NCBI GenBank assembly: GCA_020186115.1
Contig: WSYJ01000142.1
Location: 806,001-870,000 of the forward strand
DNA: 64,000 nucleotides
Direction: 5' to 3'
DNA from: Histomonas meleagridis
Lineage: Eukaryota; Parabasalia; Tritrichomonadida; Dientamoebidae
Shown here: positions 48,996 through 59,315 of the stretch, in pieces
Layout of the letters: each line of letters begins with the position of its first letter
Position numbering within the stretch: the stretch's first letter is position 1
The notes under the pieces: generated by a model
Database searches by the model: none
What the model saw: only the letters and a program-made list of their open reading frames with translations
What the model was told of the DNA's origin: nothing
Program-made: the position numbers and the translations under genes

Positions 48996-51900
48996 ATGAG
49001 AAAAAGGGATGAATTGATTGATTTTCAAGCAATCAATATACCTGCTGAATTCGCAGATCAACCAGCATTCCAAAAATCTAATAATAACAAAGAAAAAAAA
49101 AAATCATGGCAACAACCAAATTCTCATGCGGTATTTCAAAATGCTAAAAATCCTCAAAAGAACGAGTTGTCAGAATCATTACAAGATTTTATGCAACTTA
49201 ATTCAAGTCCAAAAGTTGTAGTTGTGAAATCTCTTGCTTCTACCCCTGGAAGAAGTGTAATTAAAAAATCTAACCATAGTATGATAATACCACCAATGTC
49301 TTCCACCAACAAACTCCCAGAAATTTCACTAATTAGTAGTAATGATATAAATGAAAATAAGCCAACCATTAAAAAATCACACAGCTTTATAATTCCACCA
49401 GCGCCAAGTTCCTGTGATGAGAAAAGAAGTAGTTCAAATATGCTTAAATTTTCATCTGATGATAAGATCAAAAGTTCGATCTTAGAAAACATTAATAATG
49501 AAGACGAAAAAAATGACTTCAAAAGCAAAGAAGGCTTATCGCCGCTCGAAGATGAAGAAAGCAAGCCAAAGAAAAGGTCGAAAAGATCAAATTCCAAAAT
49601 CAAAGAAGAAAAGAACAAAGCGAAAAACGAAAGCAACGAAAATTCCTCGAAGAAAAAATCGGGAAAAAACAAACGAAAAGAACCAAAGGAACCGAAAGAA
49701 GAATATTTCTCGTCAATCGAAGAATACAAAGAACAAAATTCGAATTTAAGTAAAACCAAATCGAAATCAGAAGAAATATTTATAGATAATTCGGAAAACA
49801 TAAAGAAGAGAAATAAGAAGAAAAAAGAAGAAAAAGAAATCGATTATGAGAAAAACGTAAACAATGAATTTAAAGATTTAATCATAAACAAAAGTAACGA
49901 ATTAATTAAAGAAAAACCAAATAAAGTAAATAATATGGATAAAACTAAAGAAGAAATTGAACAAAATAAAGAAAATGAAAGTAATAGTAAAAAAAGAATT
50001 AAGAAAAAGAGAAAGGTAATCAAAAACGTGGTAAAACTAAAACGAGTTTCACCTGAAAAAACTAAAAAGAAATCAAAACGAAATAAATCCATTGGGAATG
50101 TTGAAGAAAATGATTCAAGTTCAAATGAAGAAAATGAAGCAAAACCAAAGAAGAAACCTAAAAAGATTAAAATAGTTGAAAATGTTGATGAAAATAATAA
50201 TAAATTAAATGAAAACATTGAAGAAACTTCATCAAATTCAAATATAAAATCTAAAAGTAACAAATCAAGTGAAAACAATGAAATTAAAGCGGAGGAAAGT
50301 GAATCAAAATTCAAGAAATTCTTTAAGAAGAAAAGTAAAAAGAGTAAATCAGTTGACATTGATGAAACTTCTTCAACTTCAAATAAGAAATCTCCAAGCA
50401 AAAACGAAAGCATTGATACAAATACAGAAGAGAAAGAGTCGAAATTCAAGAAATTCTTTAAGAAAAAGAACAAAAAAAGTAAATCAGTTGACGATAATGA
50501 AGTTAATATTGAAGAAAATGAATCGAATTCAAATGTAACAACGCCAAAGAAGAACAGAAAGAACGAATCAAATGAAAATATTAACATTGAAGAAAATGAA
50601 TCGAATTCAAATGTCGAAATAAACACTGAAGAGAAAGAGTCGAAATTCAAGAAATTCTTTAAGAAGAAGAACAAAAGTAATAACAAATCAAACGAAAACA
50701 TTAACATCGAAGAAACGTCATCGACGACAAATTCAAATGTAAAATCCAAAAAAGAAATCCAAACAAATGAAACAGAAGACAATGTAACTAATGAAGAAAC
50801 CAAATCGAAGACAAAGAAGAAGAAGTTACGAAAGAAGAGCAAAAACAAATCGAAAGAAGTTATAAACATTGAAGACAACGAAGCAACTAAAGAAGAAAAC
50901 GAAACCAAACCGAAGAAGTTATTACGTAAAAAGAACAAAACGAATGAAAACATCGAAACAAACAACGAAGAGAACGAATCGAAACTCAAGAAGTTCTTCA
51001 AAAAGAACAAAACTAATAATGAAGATGCTGAAAGTAAAACGAATAAAAAGCAAAAAATCATCATCAACAAGAACAAGATAATTGTTGAAGAACAAAACAA
51101 GCCAACAAATGAAGAAGAACAAAACATAAGTTCGAACGAAGATGCGACGAGTGATACGAAGAAATATTTAATGGTTCAGCAGCAAGTGCAAAGTTTAGAT
51201 TCATATTATGATAGTGCAATTGATCAATATCGCAGTGAGCCAATAATGCCATCGTTTAATCGAATCGTTAAAGTTAATGATGATAATATGCAAAAACATA
51301 ACGAAGACAAAAGCATCAAATCGAACTCTGAAATGGATGAAAATGTTAAACATCATAAAAGACATCATAAAAAACATCAAAGAAATGTACAACAAAATGA
51401 AAATATTTCGTTCCCAAATCTAAGTAGAACAAGAAGATTTAGTTCTGGTACAGATCTTAGAGCTTCTTATACTGAAGGAGAAAAGTTATTAACGAAGCCA
51501 ATTCTAACCAAAAAAGATATACCCGCAATACAGAAAAGTGACTACATTAATCTTAACAAATCCTCAGAAATATTATTGAGTGATTTCCCAACTTTCCAAA
51601 ACAATAACGATGAAAGTCAAAAAGTGGCAGAGCATAAGACCGTTTATAACATCGCCGATAGACAACCGTCGCCGTCACAATTTGTTGCTCGAGTTCATGT
51701 AACAAGTATTGATTCATTCTTTGATAATGAGAAGGAATCGGTTGTAAATGCATTTACTTTTAAAGAAGCAGATGATACTCGCTTAAAAAGGGATATTGAA
51801 AAACTTTCAAATGAATGTAATGATGTTGAAAATGATTTAGATAATATGTTAATTAGATCCGATAATTATCTGGATAACGTGTCATATAAAAGGAAATCAG

Positions 51901-52205
51901 CTGAAGAAACACATGAAATTTCAAATAATGTGTTACGCGAATGTAAAGAAATGAAAAATATTACAAACGAATCGAAAGAATCAATTTTGGATCGAAGCAA
52001 AATAAGTACAACAATTAGAAACATTAATGCAATAGTCGCATTCATATTTTGGACAATTGTAAATTTGTTGCATTTCTTCGCAAGATTATTAACAGGAGGA
52101 GAAAGAAAACAAAACAAAACAAACACACTGAAACAGGTCCAGGAGAAGTTCGATGTGACATTTAAGAGTATTTCGGATAAGAAAAAATTGGAAGAATGGA
52201 AGTGA
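48996..52205 (+). CDS. Lys/Glu/Asn/Ser-rich repeat protein with C-terminal membrane anchor, 1069 aa
   Basis: No known family. An ordered-looking N-terminus (MRKRDELIDFQAINIPAEFA) and I-I-P-P motifs preceded by KKSNHS/KKSHSF are followed by ~600 residues of charged low-complexity sequence. Within it ESKFKKFFKKK-type blocks recur near residues 434, 481, 548 and 661. After residue ~930 there is coiled coil (TRLKRDIEKLSNECNDVEND), then one hydrophobic helix at ~1007-1030 (AIVAFIFWTIVNLLHFFARL) and a short basic tail, so it is probably tail-anchored with a cytosolic bulk. The FKKFFKKK blocks resemble basic membrane- or acid-binding patches. Composition gives a long spurious antisense ORF. Confidence 0.8.
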   Translation: MRKRDELIDFQAINIPAEFADQPAFQKSNNNKEKKKSWQQPNSHAVFQNAKNPQKNELSESLQDFMQLNSSPKVVVVKSLASTPGRSVIKKSNHSMIIPPMSSTNKLPEISLISSNDINENKPTIKKSHSFIIPPAPSSCDEKRSSSNMLKFSSDDKIKSSILENINNEDEKNDFKSKEGLSPLEDEESKPKKRSKRSNSKIKEEKNKAKNESNENSSKKKSGKNKRKEPKEPKEEYFSSIEEYKEQNSNLSKTKSKSEEIFIDNSENIKKRNKKKKEEKEIDYEKNVNNEFKDLIINKSNELIKEKPNKVNNMDKTKEEIEQNKENESNSKKRIKKKRKVIKNVVKLKRVSPEKTKKKSKRNKSIGNVEENDSSSNEENEAKPKKKPKKIKIVENVDENNNKLNENIEETSSNSNIKSKSNKSSENNEIKAEESESKFKKFFKKKSKKSKSVDIDETSSTSNKKSPSKNESIDTNTEEKESKFKKFFKKKNKKSKSVDDNEVNIEENESNSNVTTPKKNRKNESNENINIEENESNSNVEINTEEKESKFKKFFKKKNKSNNKSNENINIEETSSTTNSNVKSKKEIQTNETEDNVTNEETKSKTKKKKLRKKSKNKSKEVINIEDNEATKEENETKPKKLLRKKNKTNENIETNNEENESKLKKFFKKNKTNNEDAESKTNKKQKIIINKNKIIVEEQNKPTNEEEQNISSNEDATSDTKKYLMVQQQVQSLDSYYDSAIDQYRSEPIMPSFNRIVKVNDDNMQKHNEDKSIKSNSEMDENVKHHKRHHKKHQRNVQQNENISFPNLSRTRRFSSGTDLRASYTEGEKLLTKPILTKKDIPAIQKSDYINLNKSSEILLSDFPTFQNNNDESQKVAEHKTVYNIADRQPSPSQFVARVHVTSIDSFFDNEKESVVNAFTFKEADDTRLKRDIEKLSNECNDVENDLDNMLIRSDNYLDNVSYKRKSAEETHEISNNVLRECKEMKNITNESKESILDRSKISTTIRNINAIVAFIFWTIVNLLHFFARLLTGGERKQNKTNTLKQVQEKFDVTFKSISDKKKLEEWK

Positions 52206-52440
52206 TTGTGTATAATAAATAAAAATTTGTATATTTTTTTAATTTTTTTTTGTTAATAAACACTAAAATGCAAAATAAAATAAAACATTTTATGAGTTAT
52301 TTGCTTTTAATAAATAAAAATTTGTATACTTTTAAATAAATTTTGGACATATTATTAAGAATTCTAAATTTTATGCAGGAGAAAACAAGAACGATTTTAT
52401 GTAAGGTTCAATTTAATTTGATCGTTTATCTATTCAAATG
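52206..52440. other. Short intergenic spacer
   Basis: AT-rich, with a repeated AATAAAAATTTGTATA string at ~52219 and ~52310. No gene. Confidence 0.4.
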
Positions 52441-52454
52441 TTGGGGCGCCCCAA
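52441..52454. promoter_or_regulatory. Perfect GC palindrome upstream of the profilin-like gene
   Basis: TTGGGGCGCCCCAA, a perfect 14-bp palindrome in AT-rich DNA, 56 bp before ATG 52510. Related elements precede the genes starting at 44028 and 11030. Confidence 0.55.
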
Positions 52455-52509
52455 TACACCTTATGAAGTGAATTCAATTGCACACATTGAAATAAACGTT
52501 CGTTAAAGA

Positions 52510-52893
52510 ATGAGTGAATGCTCAGTGGAGAACTTAAGAGAATTACTCGATGTAATAACAGGCTATGGACTTAGCAGCGCAATTGTAGATTCTGAAAAAT
52601 TTGTAGTGGTTTCAACACCAGGCTTTCTGATAACTCAAAAAGATATTTCTGCATTGTTTGCATTGTTCGAAACAAACAATGTTGAACCTTACTTTGGTTT
52701 TAAATTCCAAATGGAAGATTATGTTATCACAAAATCAAATTCAGAATTGATAATTGGAACAAATTCAAATGCTGATTTAGTGTTGCGTAAACTGAAATCA
52801 TTTATGGTTTTAATTTATTTGGAGAAGAGGCGTGCAAGTATTGATGATGCACTCAAAAAAATAGATAATTTGGTGGAAATAAATAAATTATGA
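52510..52893 (+). CDS. Small profilin-like protein, 127 aa
   Basis: Size and strand pattern fit profilin or the related roadblock/longin folds: SSAIVDSEKFVVVSTPGFLI (beta-hairpin then F at the end of helix-1 turn), DISALFALFETNN, FGFKFQMEDYVITKSNSELI, then LKSFMVLIYLEKRR and a C-terminal helix. Profilin's conserved early Trp is missing, so actin or polyproline binding is uncertain. No signal or membrane segment. AATAAACGTTCG and the GC palindrome precede it. Fold-level inference only. Confidence 0.5.
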   Translation: MSECSVENLRELLDVITGYGLSSAIVDSEKFVVVSTPGFLITQKDISALFALFETNNVEPYFGFKFQMEDYVITKSNSELIIGTNSNADLVLRKLKSFMVLIYLEKRRASIDDALKKIDNLVEINKL

Positions 52894-53656
52894 TTCTTCA
52901 AGTACATCAAGCTATGCTTAAAATACATAATCAATATAACAGTAATACCATAATTAATAAATTAATAAAAATATTTTGTTGGATTTTTAAGAAAATGATG
53001 TTTGAAAGTTCTCATTTAGACTTTGATCATGACAATATATCTACTATTCTCGGCATTGTTTGAGATTTCGTGTTTTAACAAATTTTGCTACTTCATTCAA
53101 TTTTTTTCCATAAATACGAACATCTTCCTCAATCGTCATTTTCATCTTGGCTAAATGCTCCTTTCTTTATTCATGAAATGATTCTATAGATAAATAATAA
53201 TATAATTCATTGTTTTCTATATCCACCAATTTTTGTGATTTGATGCATTCGATTCTAAACAGTTAATCAAATCCCAAATAAAAAATAAAAATTTTTCAAC
53301 CAAAGAAACCGTTTAAAATGTTGGGGTTTGAATCTTCAAAAATATCTTTTTTCCTTTTATTTTATATTAGGTTGAATATGTTTTGATTGAAAAACAAACT
53401 ATAACTCTTCATGGATTTTTCGCGTATTTAGTATTTATATGATCATTAGCTGATTTTTTGAAAAATTGCATTCCATAAAATTGGTAAGGGGGATTTTAAT
53501 CAAACCTTAATGTTGTATTCACGTTTCTATAGGTTGCTTATATTTTGAGTTAGGCTTAATGTTACCTTGATGGGGTCTCAAAACTCAATTGTTTGTTCAA
53601 TTGACACTTTTGAATTAATGAAAGTCAAATTTCCACTATAGTTGAAATCTTTACAA
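52894..53656. other. Intergenic, nothing recognised
   Basis: AT-rich region upstream of ankyrin gene C. Short stretches near 53060-53250 contain no sustained frame. Confidence 0.45.
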
Positions 53657-56483
53657 ATGAGAGAAGAGCTTTCGAAAAAACTTAAAAGTAGATTAAATCT
53701 GATGTTTGAACTCGAAAGAAGAGTTTTTAAGGAAAAAGAAAATATTACTCAAACTTCAAGTTTCATAATTAACAATTCTGATAATGAATATCCTTTATCT
53801 TATGATATATTAGTCAACCAAATGATATATAATTTATTTACTCTAAAAATCAATAATCCAGATGAATATTTAAATTTTATCATAGAAATCTTAAGAAATA
53901 AATCTAAAAGTTATTTTATTAAAATACTTCTGAATGATCAAACACAAGAAGCTTATTATCTTCTTGAGAAAATGATTGAAAATAATTTACTTGAACCAAA
54001 AGTTATAAATGAAAATCCATATTTTGTACATTATATGAAAGAAAATGAAATTGAAAATATGCTTAGAAATAACAATGAATTTATTAACGAAATAAAAGAA
54101 AATTATGATAATCTTTCAAAGAATGATTGGGAACTTCATAAGCAATTAATCAAAGAAGGACATAATCCAAATGAAATTGCGAAAATAATTCGAAATGATG
54201 AAATTGAAAAACTTCAAGAAATATCATCACAAACAAATTTTAATTTTAATCAAACAATTAAACCATCACTTTATGAAAGATGTTCATTTGTTAATCAAAA
54301 CAATGTTTCATTAATTGATTATGCAGCATTTTTTTCATCAGTTAAATGTTTTAAATATCTGCTTTTGAATGGCGCAAAAGTAACGAATGCAGGTAAATAT
54401 GCCGTTGCAGGCGGAAATGAAGAAATCATTCATTTGTGTGAGCAGAATCATTCTTCATTTAATGGCGCATATGAAGCAGCAATTAAATTCCATCAAGATG
54501 ATATATTTAAATATATTTATGAAAATAAAATTGAAAAAATTAATAATTATGCAGAATTAGGATGGAAGTGTATTTTAGTTCAAAATTATACGATTTTTTC
54601 ATTTTTGTTTCAAAGAGAAAAAATAGTTAATATTTCTCTTATTAATGAAAGCGCAAGAAAAGGTAATCTGTTTTTGACTTTATGGCTTTTAACAATATAT
54701 ATTCCACCAAAAAATATCCTAATTTTTGCATCAGAATCTGGAAATACTGAGCTTGTTAAATCACTTCTAAAATTTGAAGGAATTGATGTTAATGTTAAAA
54801 CTATTTATTTGTATCATATAACATTTATCTTAATAATTTGATATTTCAAAAAAATATTTGGAATTTTTTCAAAATATTTAATACACCACTTATAATTGAA
54901 GCAAAAAATGGTCATATAGAAACTGTCAAATTACTTCTTGAACAAGAAGGAATTGATGTTAATGTAAAAAATATTTACTTTTTGAATTTAAAATTTATTT
55001 TATTGATTTGATATTTCAATATAATATTTGGAAATTATTTAACTTATTTAAAACAGCATTTTTTTTAGCATTCGAAAATGGTTATGTCGAAATTGCTAAA
55101 TTATTTCTTGAACATAAAAAATTTAATTTGTATTGTATTTATTTATTTAATTTGAAATTTATTTTTATAATTGCAATTTGATATTTCAAAAAAATAGTTG
55201 AAAATTATTTAAAATTATTGACGTATTAGTTGTAATTGCATCAAGCAAAGGCTATACAGAAATAGTTAAATTACTTATTGAGAAATACTTAAATGATGTT
55301 AATGATAAAGTATTTATTTATATGTTTCATATGATGTTTCAAAATAATATTTGGGATTTACTTAAAATATTTAAGACTCCACTTATGGCAGCATCTGAAA
55401 ATGGTCATATAGAAATTGTTAAATTACTTCTTGAACAAAAAGGGATTAATGTTAATGAAAGAAATATTTATTTGTATTAAACAAATTTTATTTATACCAT
55501 TTTATATTTTATAATAATTATTGGAAATTATTTAAAATATTTTATACGGCATTTATTTTAGCATCAAAAAATGGTCATACAGAAATAGTCAAATTACTTA
55601 TTGCACATGGCGGTATTAATTTTAATGCAAAAATTATTTATTTATTTTATTTTGGGCTTATTTTAATCATTTGGTGTTTTATAATAGTAATTGAAGATTC
55701 ATCAAAATATTTTATACGGCATTTATTTTAGCATCAAAAAATGGTCATACAGAAACTGTTAAGTTACTTCTTGAACAAAACGTATTTGATATTAATTATA
55801 GTGGTGCTTATTTATTTTATTTTGTATTTGTTATAATTATTCGACATTTCAAAATAGTAATTAGAAATTCTTTAAAATATATGATACACCACTTATCTAT
55901 GCATCAGAAAATGGCCATACAGAAATTGTTAAAATACTTCTTAAACAAAAAGGAATAGATGTTAATGCAAAAAATATTTACTTTTTTAATACGAAATTTA
56001 TTTTAATAACTTGCCATTTCAAAATAATAATTGGAAATTCTTGAAAATATTTCGTACAGCATTAATTTCTGCAGCACAAAATGGTCATATAGAAATTGTT
56101 AGTTTACTTCTTGAACATGAAGGAATTTCTGTTAATGCTAAAGGTATTTATTCGTATTATTTTATATTTATTTTAATAATTTCATATTTCAAAATAATAT
56201 TTAGAAATTCTTCAAAATATTTGGTACAGCACTTACATTTGCATCAGAAAAAGGTTATACAGAAATTGTTGAATTACTTCTTGGACATAGAAGAATTAAC
56301 ATTAAAGCTAAATATATTTATTTGTTTCATTTAATATTTAAAAATAATATTTGGGAATTATTGAAAATATTTAAAACATCACTTCAGTTAGCATCTGAAA
56401 ATGGCCATACAGAAATTGTTAATTTACTTCATGAATATGAAAGAATTACTGATGACGGAAAGAAAGATTGTTCTATTCAATAG
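53657..56483 (+). CDS. Ankyrin gene C: DUF3447-type ankyrin protein interrupted by spacers
   Basis: The first open segment, 53657-54808, parallels ankyrin gene A: a helical N-terminus (MREELSKKLKSRLNLMFELE), NDEIEKLQEISSQ, YAAFFSSVKCFKYLLLNGAK, AVAGGNEEIIHLCEQ, then ankyrin. Ten further units follow at 54880-54978, 55050-~55142 and ~55220-55317 (both degenerate), 55373-55471, 55543-55641, 55713-55811, 55883-55981, 56053-56151, 56223-56321 and 56373-56483 (stop). Most are exactly 99 nt and phase 0 (e.g. TPLIYASENGHTEIVKILL). Spacers are mostly 71 nt. With removal the protein would reach roughly 720 residues. Without it translation stops at 54841. Confidence 0.7.
54809..56372 (+). other. Ten intron-like spacers of ankyrin gene C
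   Basis: Hand-counted: 54809-54879, 54979-55049, 55472-55542, 55642-55712, 55812-55882, 55982-56052 and 56152-56222 are each 71 nt. 56322-56372 is 51 nt. Those around the degenerate units (near 55143-55219 and 55318-55372) are about 77 and 55 nt. Consensus: TTTGTATTATTT-like 5' end, ATTTATTTTAATAATTTGAT middle, TTCAAAATAATATTTGGAAA then TTATTTAAAATATTT at the 3' end. Because 71 is 2 mod 3, read-through would shift frame as well as meet stops. Confidence 0.62.
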
Positions 56484-56829
56484 AAATGATAAATATGCGA
56501 AATAGCTTTTTATATATTCTGAAAATAATAAAAACATATTAAGAATGAAGGTATTTTTCATACATAAGAATCAAAGTTTTATTACACATCAGATGATCCC
56601 AACTGAAATTTGAATTGGAACACAATTTTCCCCACACATACGCCACTTTTTTACTATAGTTCACAATCTCTATCGTAAATATCCTTTAATCAGGGGTGCT
56701 CCAATGCTATGTCTGCAAGTAAAACCTGATTTAAGAACGAGAATGGAAAAACAATTAGAAGAAGAGAAGATTTTTCTTCCATAATATTGATAAAATTATT
56801 TAATTTCGATTTTTTGTATGTTTTTTATT

Positions 56830-56998
56830 TAGCACAAAAATGGATTAATCCTAATGCTAAAAATATTTATTTGTTTTATTTAAAAAAGGCCGAAATAACG
56901 TTTGGCACTCATTTAAGTTATTTAATACATCATTTATGCTTGGATCTAAACACAACAATCATTTTCAATCCTGAAAACAGTAAACTTTTGGAATAAAC
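56830..56998 (+). pseudogene. Ankyrin-unit relic with spacer
   Basis: A half unit ending NPNAKNIY at 56870, then a 53-nt AT-rich spacer (56871-56923), then NTSFMLGSKHNNHF and a stop. The same unit-spacer-unit layout as gene C, so probably its decayed continuation. Confidence 0.5.
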
Positions 56999-57089
56999 GA
57001 TAGAATTTATATAGCCCGATAATAATTTTCTAAATAAAACGATTAGATGATCATTGAATTTCCTATCGGTAATGTGCGATGATAGAAAA

Positions 57090-57095
57090 GTCACT
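57090..57095 (+). promoter_or_regulatory. Initiator-like TCACTT upstream of the phospholipase B-like gene
   Basis: AAAGTCACTTTTTATATCAA, about 53 nt before ATG 57148; further than typical, so the match may be partly fortuitous. GAACCGTTGTT lies closer to the ATG. Confidence 0.3.
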
Positions 57096-57147
57096 TTTTA
57101 TATCAACGAGCACTGTAAATTCAATCGATTGAACCGTTGTTCTGACA

Positions 57148-58719
57148 ATGCTTTTTTCCCTTCTTTTTGTATCTTCTGCATTATCAAAGTCACTTTCTGT
57201 TTATTACAACATTTCAAGTACTTCTTACTATGCAGTAGAAGATACATATGATTCAAATGCTTATGCTCGCGCACTACTTTTTGATAATGTTCAAAAGAAT
57301 GGATGGTATGACCTCCATGTTGAATCAAACGGAGCGCAAGTTGATCAAATTCAAGCTTATGCAGCTGGATACGCTGAAGGCGTTATAAATCATGATTTCT
57401 ACAAAAATTTCAGATCAAACTTTATCACAAATTTGTGTAACAAATACATCAAATGTGACACCCAAGGTTCTCTTCCTGCCAATGTTGTTGAATGGCTTTC
57501 TCAAAATTATGATTGGGTTTCAAATAATATTGCTCAATCTGAAAAGAATACTCCGTTTTATTGGGCCGCTGATGTTTTCCTTGAGCAACTTAAAGGTATT
57601 GTTGCAGGTTATAATTCAGTTGATCCAAATTCTCAAATCACAATTCTTGATCTTTGGATTTTAAACAGTCGTAGTGAAATATTTAACATATACCGTAAAC
57701 TTAATGGCATAGATCCAACTGTAGAACCAGTTATAGAACGTAGAGGCACATCTTTTGTAACTCCATTTGGTGATCATGAAAATCTTGTTATTGCTCACTC
57801 AACATGGGCATCATATGGCGATTCGATCAAAATTTCCAAACGTTATCGTCTTCCATTCCACAATGCATATTCTAAAATTGAACGTCGATCACTTTCTAGC
57901 TATCCATTCATGCTTCACTCTGATCAAGGCATGACAATTACTGATCATGGAATGATTATTACAGCCACATCTATTGCCATTGCCAATCAAGCACTTTATT
58001 ATCAAATCAATTTCCAAGGATTTCCATTTTGGCTTCGTGAACTTATTGCAGATCAAACTTCCCATAATAACTTTGAATGGTATGACAATTACAAGCCATT
58101 CCAAAGCGGCTGTGCTGGAATTGAGTGGACAATTGTCAACATGAAGCAGTTCCTCTATCGTAACGCCTTTTTGAGGCACACCGTTTCGGTTGTTGATGAA
58201 ATTCCTGGCTCAATTACGCGAACTGACGTCACAGCGGTTGCCGAGTCCAACGGTTATTTCGCATCGTTTGATGTTCCGTATGACGAAGACATCTTTAAAG
58301 AAGCTGGTTACCAAACACTTGAAACCAATCACCCTGAGTTTTATTCATATAACCAAAGCGCAAGGCATAAGATCCTTAGAGACAGAGCACCACTTGTTAA
58401 AGATCGCGAATCAGCAAGAACTTTAATCAGATATAATGATGTAAATGATCCTTACCAAGCAGCAAGAAAGGACTTAGGTATATCTGCCAGACAGGAAAAT
58501 ATCGCAAACGCATATTGCGCTGGAGCAGTTGATGCAAAACTAACAACAATTCCAAAGGCACTCCACTTGAACTGGGAAGGCGCAATCGGCCCGAACTTTG
58601 ATGATGGCGATAAATTCGAATTTAGCAAGTACCAGATCTGCCAGTTCAGCAAGCACGACGGAGTGCCTGACCAGCTGGCATTCAAATGGGCTCAACATTA
58701 CTTTGATATTGACCTCTGA
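57148..58719 (+). CDS. Phospholipase B-like (PLBD family) secreted/lysosomal protein, 523 aa
   Basis: A signal peptide (MLFSLLFVSSALSKS) precedes a full-length PLBD protein: QIQAYAAGYAEGVI near the N-terminus, NLVIAHSTWASYGDSIKISK, then LPFWLRELIADQTSHNNFEW and later TIPKALHLNWEG. PLBD proteins are N-terminal-nucleophile hydrolases that self-cleave before a Cys in a G/H-C-S motif. Here the equivalent stretch is ERRGTSFVTP with no Cys; Thr201 may take its place or activity may be lost. Expected location is lysosome-like vesicles or outside the cell. Confidence 0.88.
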   Translation: MLFSLLFVSSALSKSLSVYYNISSTSYYAVEDTYDSNAYARALLFDNVQKNGWYDLHVESNGAQVDQIQAYAAGYAEGVINHDFYKNFRSNFITNLCNKYIKCDTQGSLPANVVEWLSQNYDWVSNNIAQSEKNTPFYWAADVFLEQLKGIVAGYNSVDPNSQITILDLWILNSRSEIFNIYRKLNGIDPTVEPVIERRGTSFVTPFGDHENLVIAHSTWASYGDSIKISKRYRLPFHNAYSKIERRSLSSYPFMLHSDQGMTITDHGMIITATSIAIANQALYYQINFQGFPFWLRELIADQTSHNNFEWYDNYKPFQSGCAGIEWTIVNMKQFLYRNAFLRHTVSVVDEIPGSITRTDVTAVAESNGYFASFDVPYDEDIFKEAGYQTLETNHPEFYSYNQSARHKILRDRAPLVKDRESARTLIRYNDVNDPYQAARKDLGISARQENIANAYCAGAVDAKLTTIPKALHLNWEGAIGPNFDDGDKFEFSKYQICQFSKHDGVPDQLAFKWAQHYFDIDL

Positions 58720-59315
58720 ATAAACCATTAAACTAGATGAAAAGTGTTTCATGAGAAATATTTCACATGCATTTTCTTTAATGATGTTGATTTGTTTGGT
58801 ACGAAAGTACTTTTTGGCTGTAAATTGTTGTGTTGCAGATGTTTTTATATTCATCATTCACTATTTTTGGTAAGAATTAGTAAAAAAAAAAAAAGATTTT
58901 GTTATTAGGATATGAATATGGTATTTTTAACATTCATTGTGTTAGGAATTGAAATTAATTGAGTAAATATAAAAGAATGCGATAAGTTAGAAAAGTTTGA
59001 ATTTAAACATATAATAAATATATTTGTTCGCGTAAATGTATTTGATAATGATCTTCTTGGTTTAATGGATGGAATACTTGTGATAATATATATGATTTAG
59101 TAAAAGTATGAATCTCTCTCACAATATATATAATACATGAAAGCGGATTTGTCAAATTTCGTACCATAAGATTGGGAACAATTAAAAAGAATCATGCATG
59201 TTGGTGCATAATGATAAAATAATGTTTCATTGGAAATTTATTTAATTCCAGAGATTAAAAACACAAATTGTAATTTATAATATAAATTACAAATTTTATT
59301 CATAGACAAAAAAAA
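58720..59315. other. Convergent intergenic region, nothing recognised
   Basis: AT-rich DNA between the phospholipase B-like gene and the 3' end of the phosphodiesterase gene. Confidence 0.5.

Larger units (their letters stand above)
56484..57147. other. Intergenic with an ankyrin relic and promoter elements
   Basis: Contains a decayed ankyrin pair (56830-56996) and, near the right end, the promoter of the phospholipase B-like gene. GC-rich AGGGGTGCTCCAA at 56692-56704 resembles the palindromic element but has no nearby start. Confidence 0.45.

Noticed and set aside
49844-51127. 427-codon antisense ORF
   Set aside because: It results from Lys/Glu/Asn codon bias of the sense gene (AAA, GAA, AAT give Phe/Leu/Ser-rich antisense). 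It has no family pattern; the same applies to 49154-49801.
54803-54886. Explaining the ankyrin spacers by deletion between flanking ATATTTA/TATTTA repeats
   Set aside because: The two copies lie in different codon phases, so loss of one copy plus the intervening DNA gives a frameshift and stop. Removing 71 nt between TAT and AAT keeps the frame.
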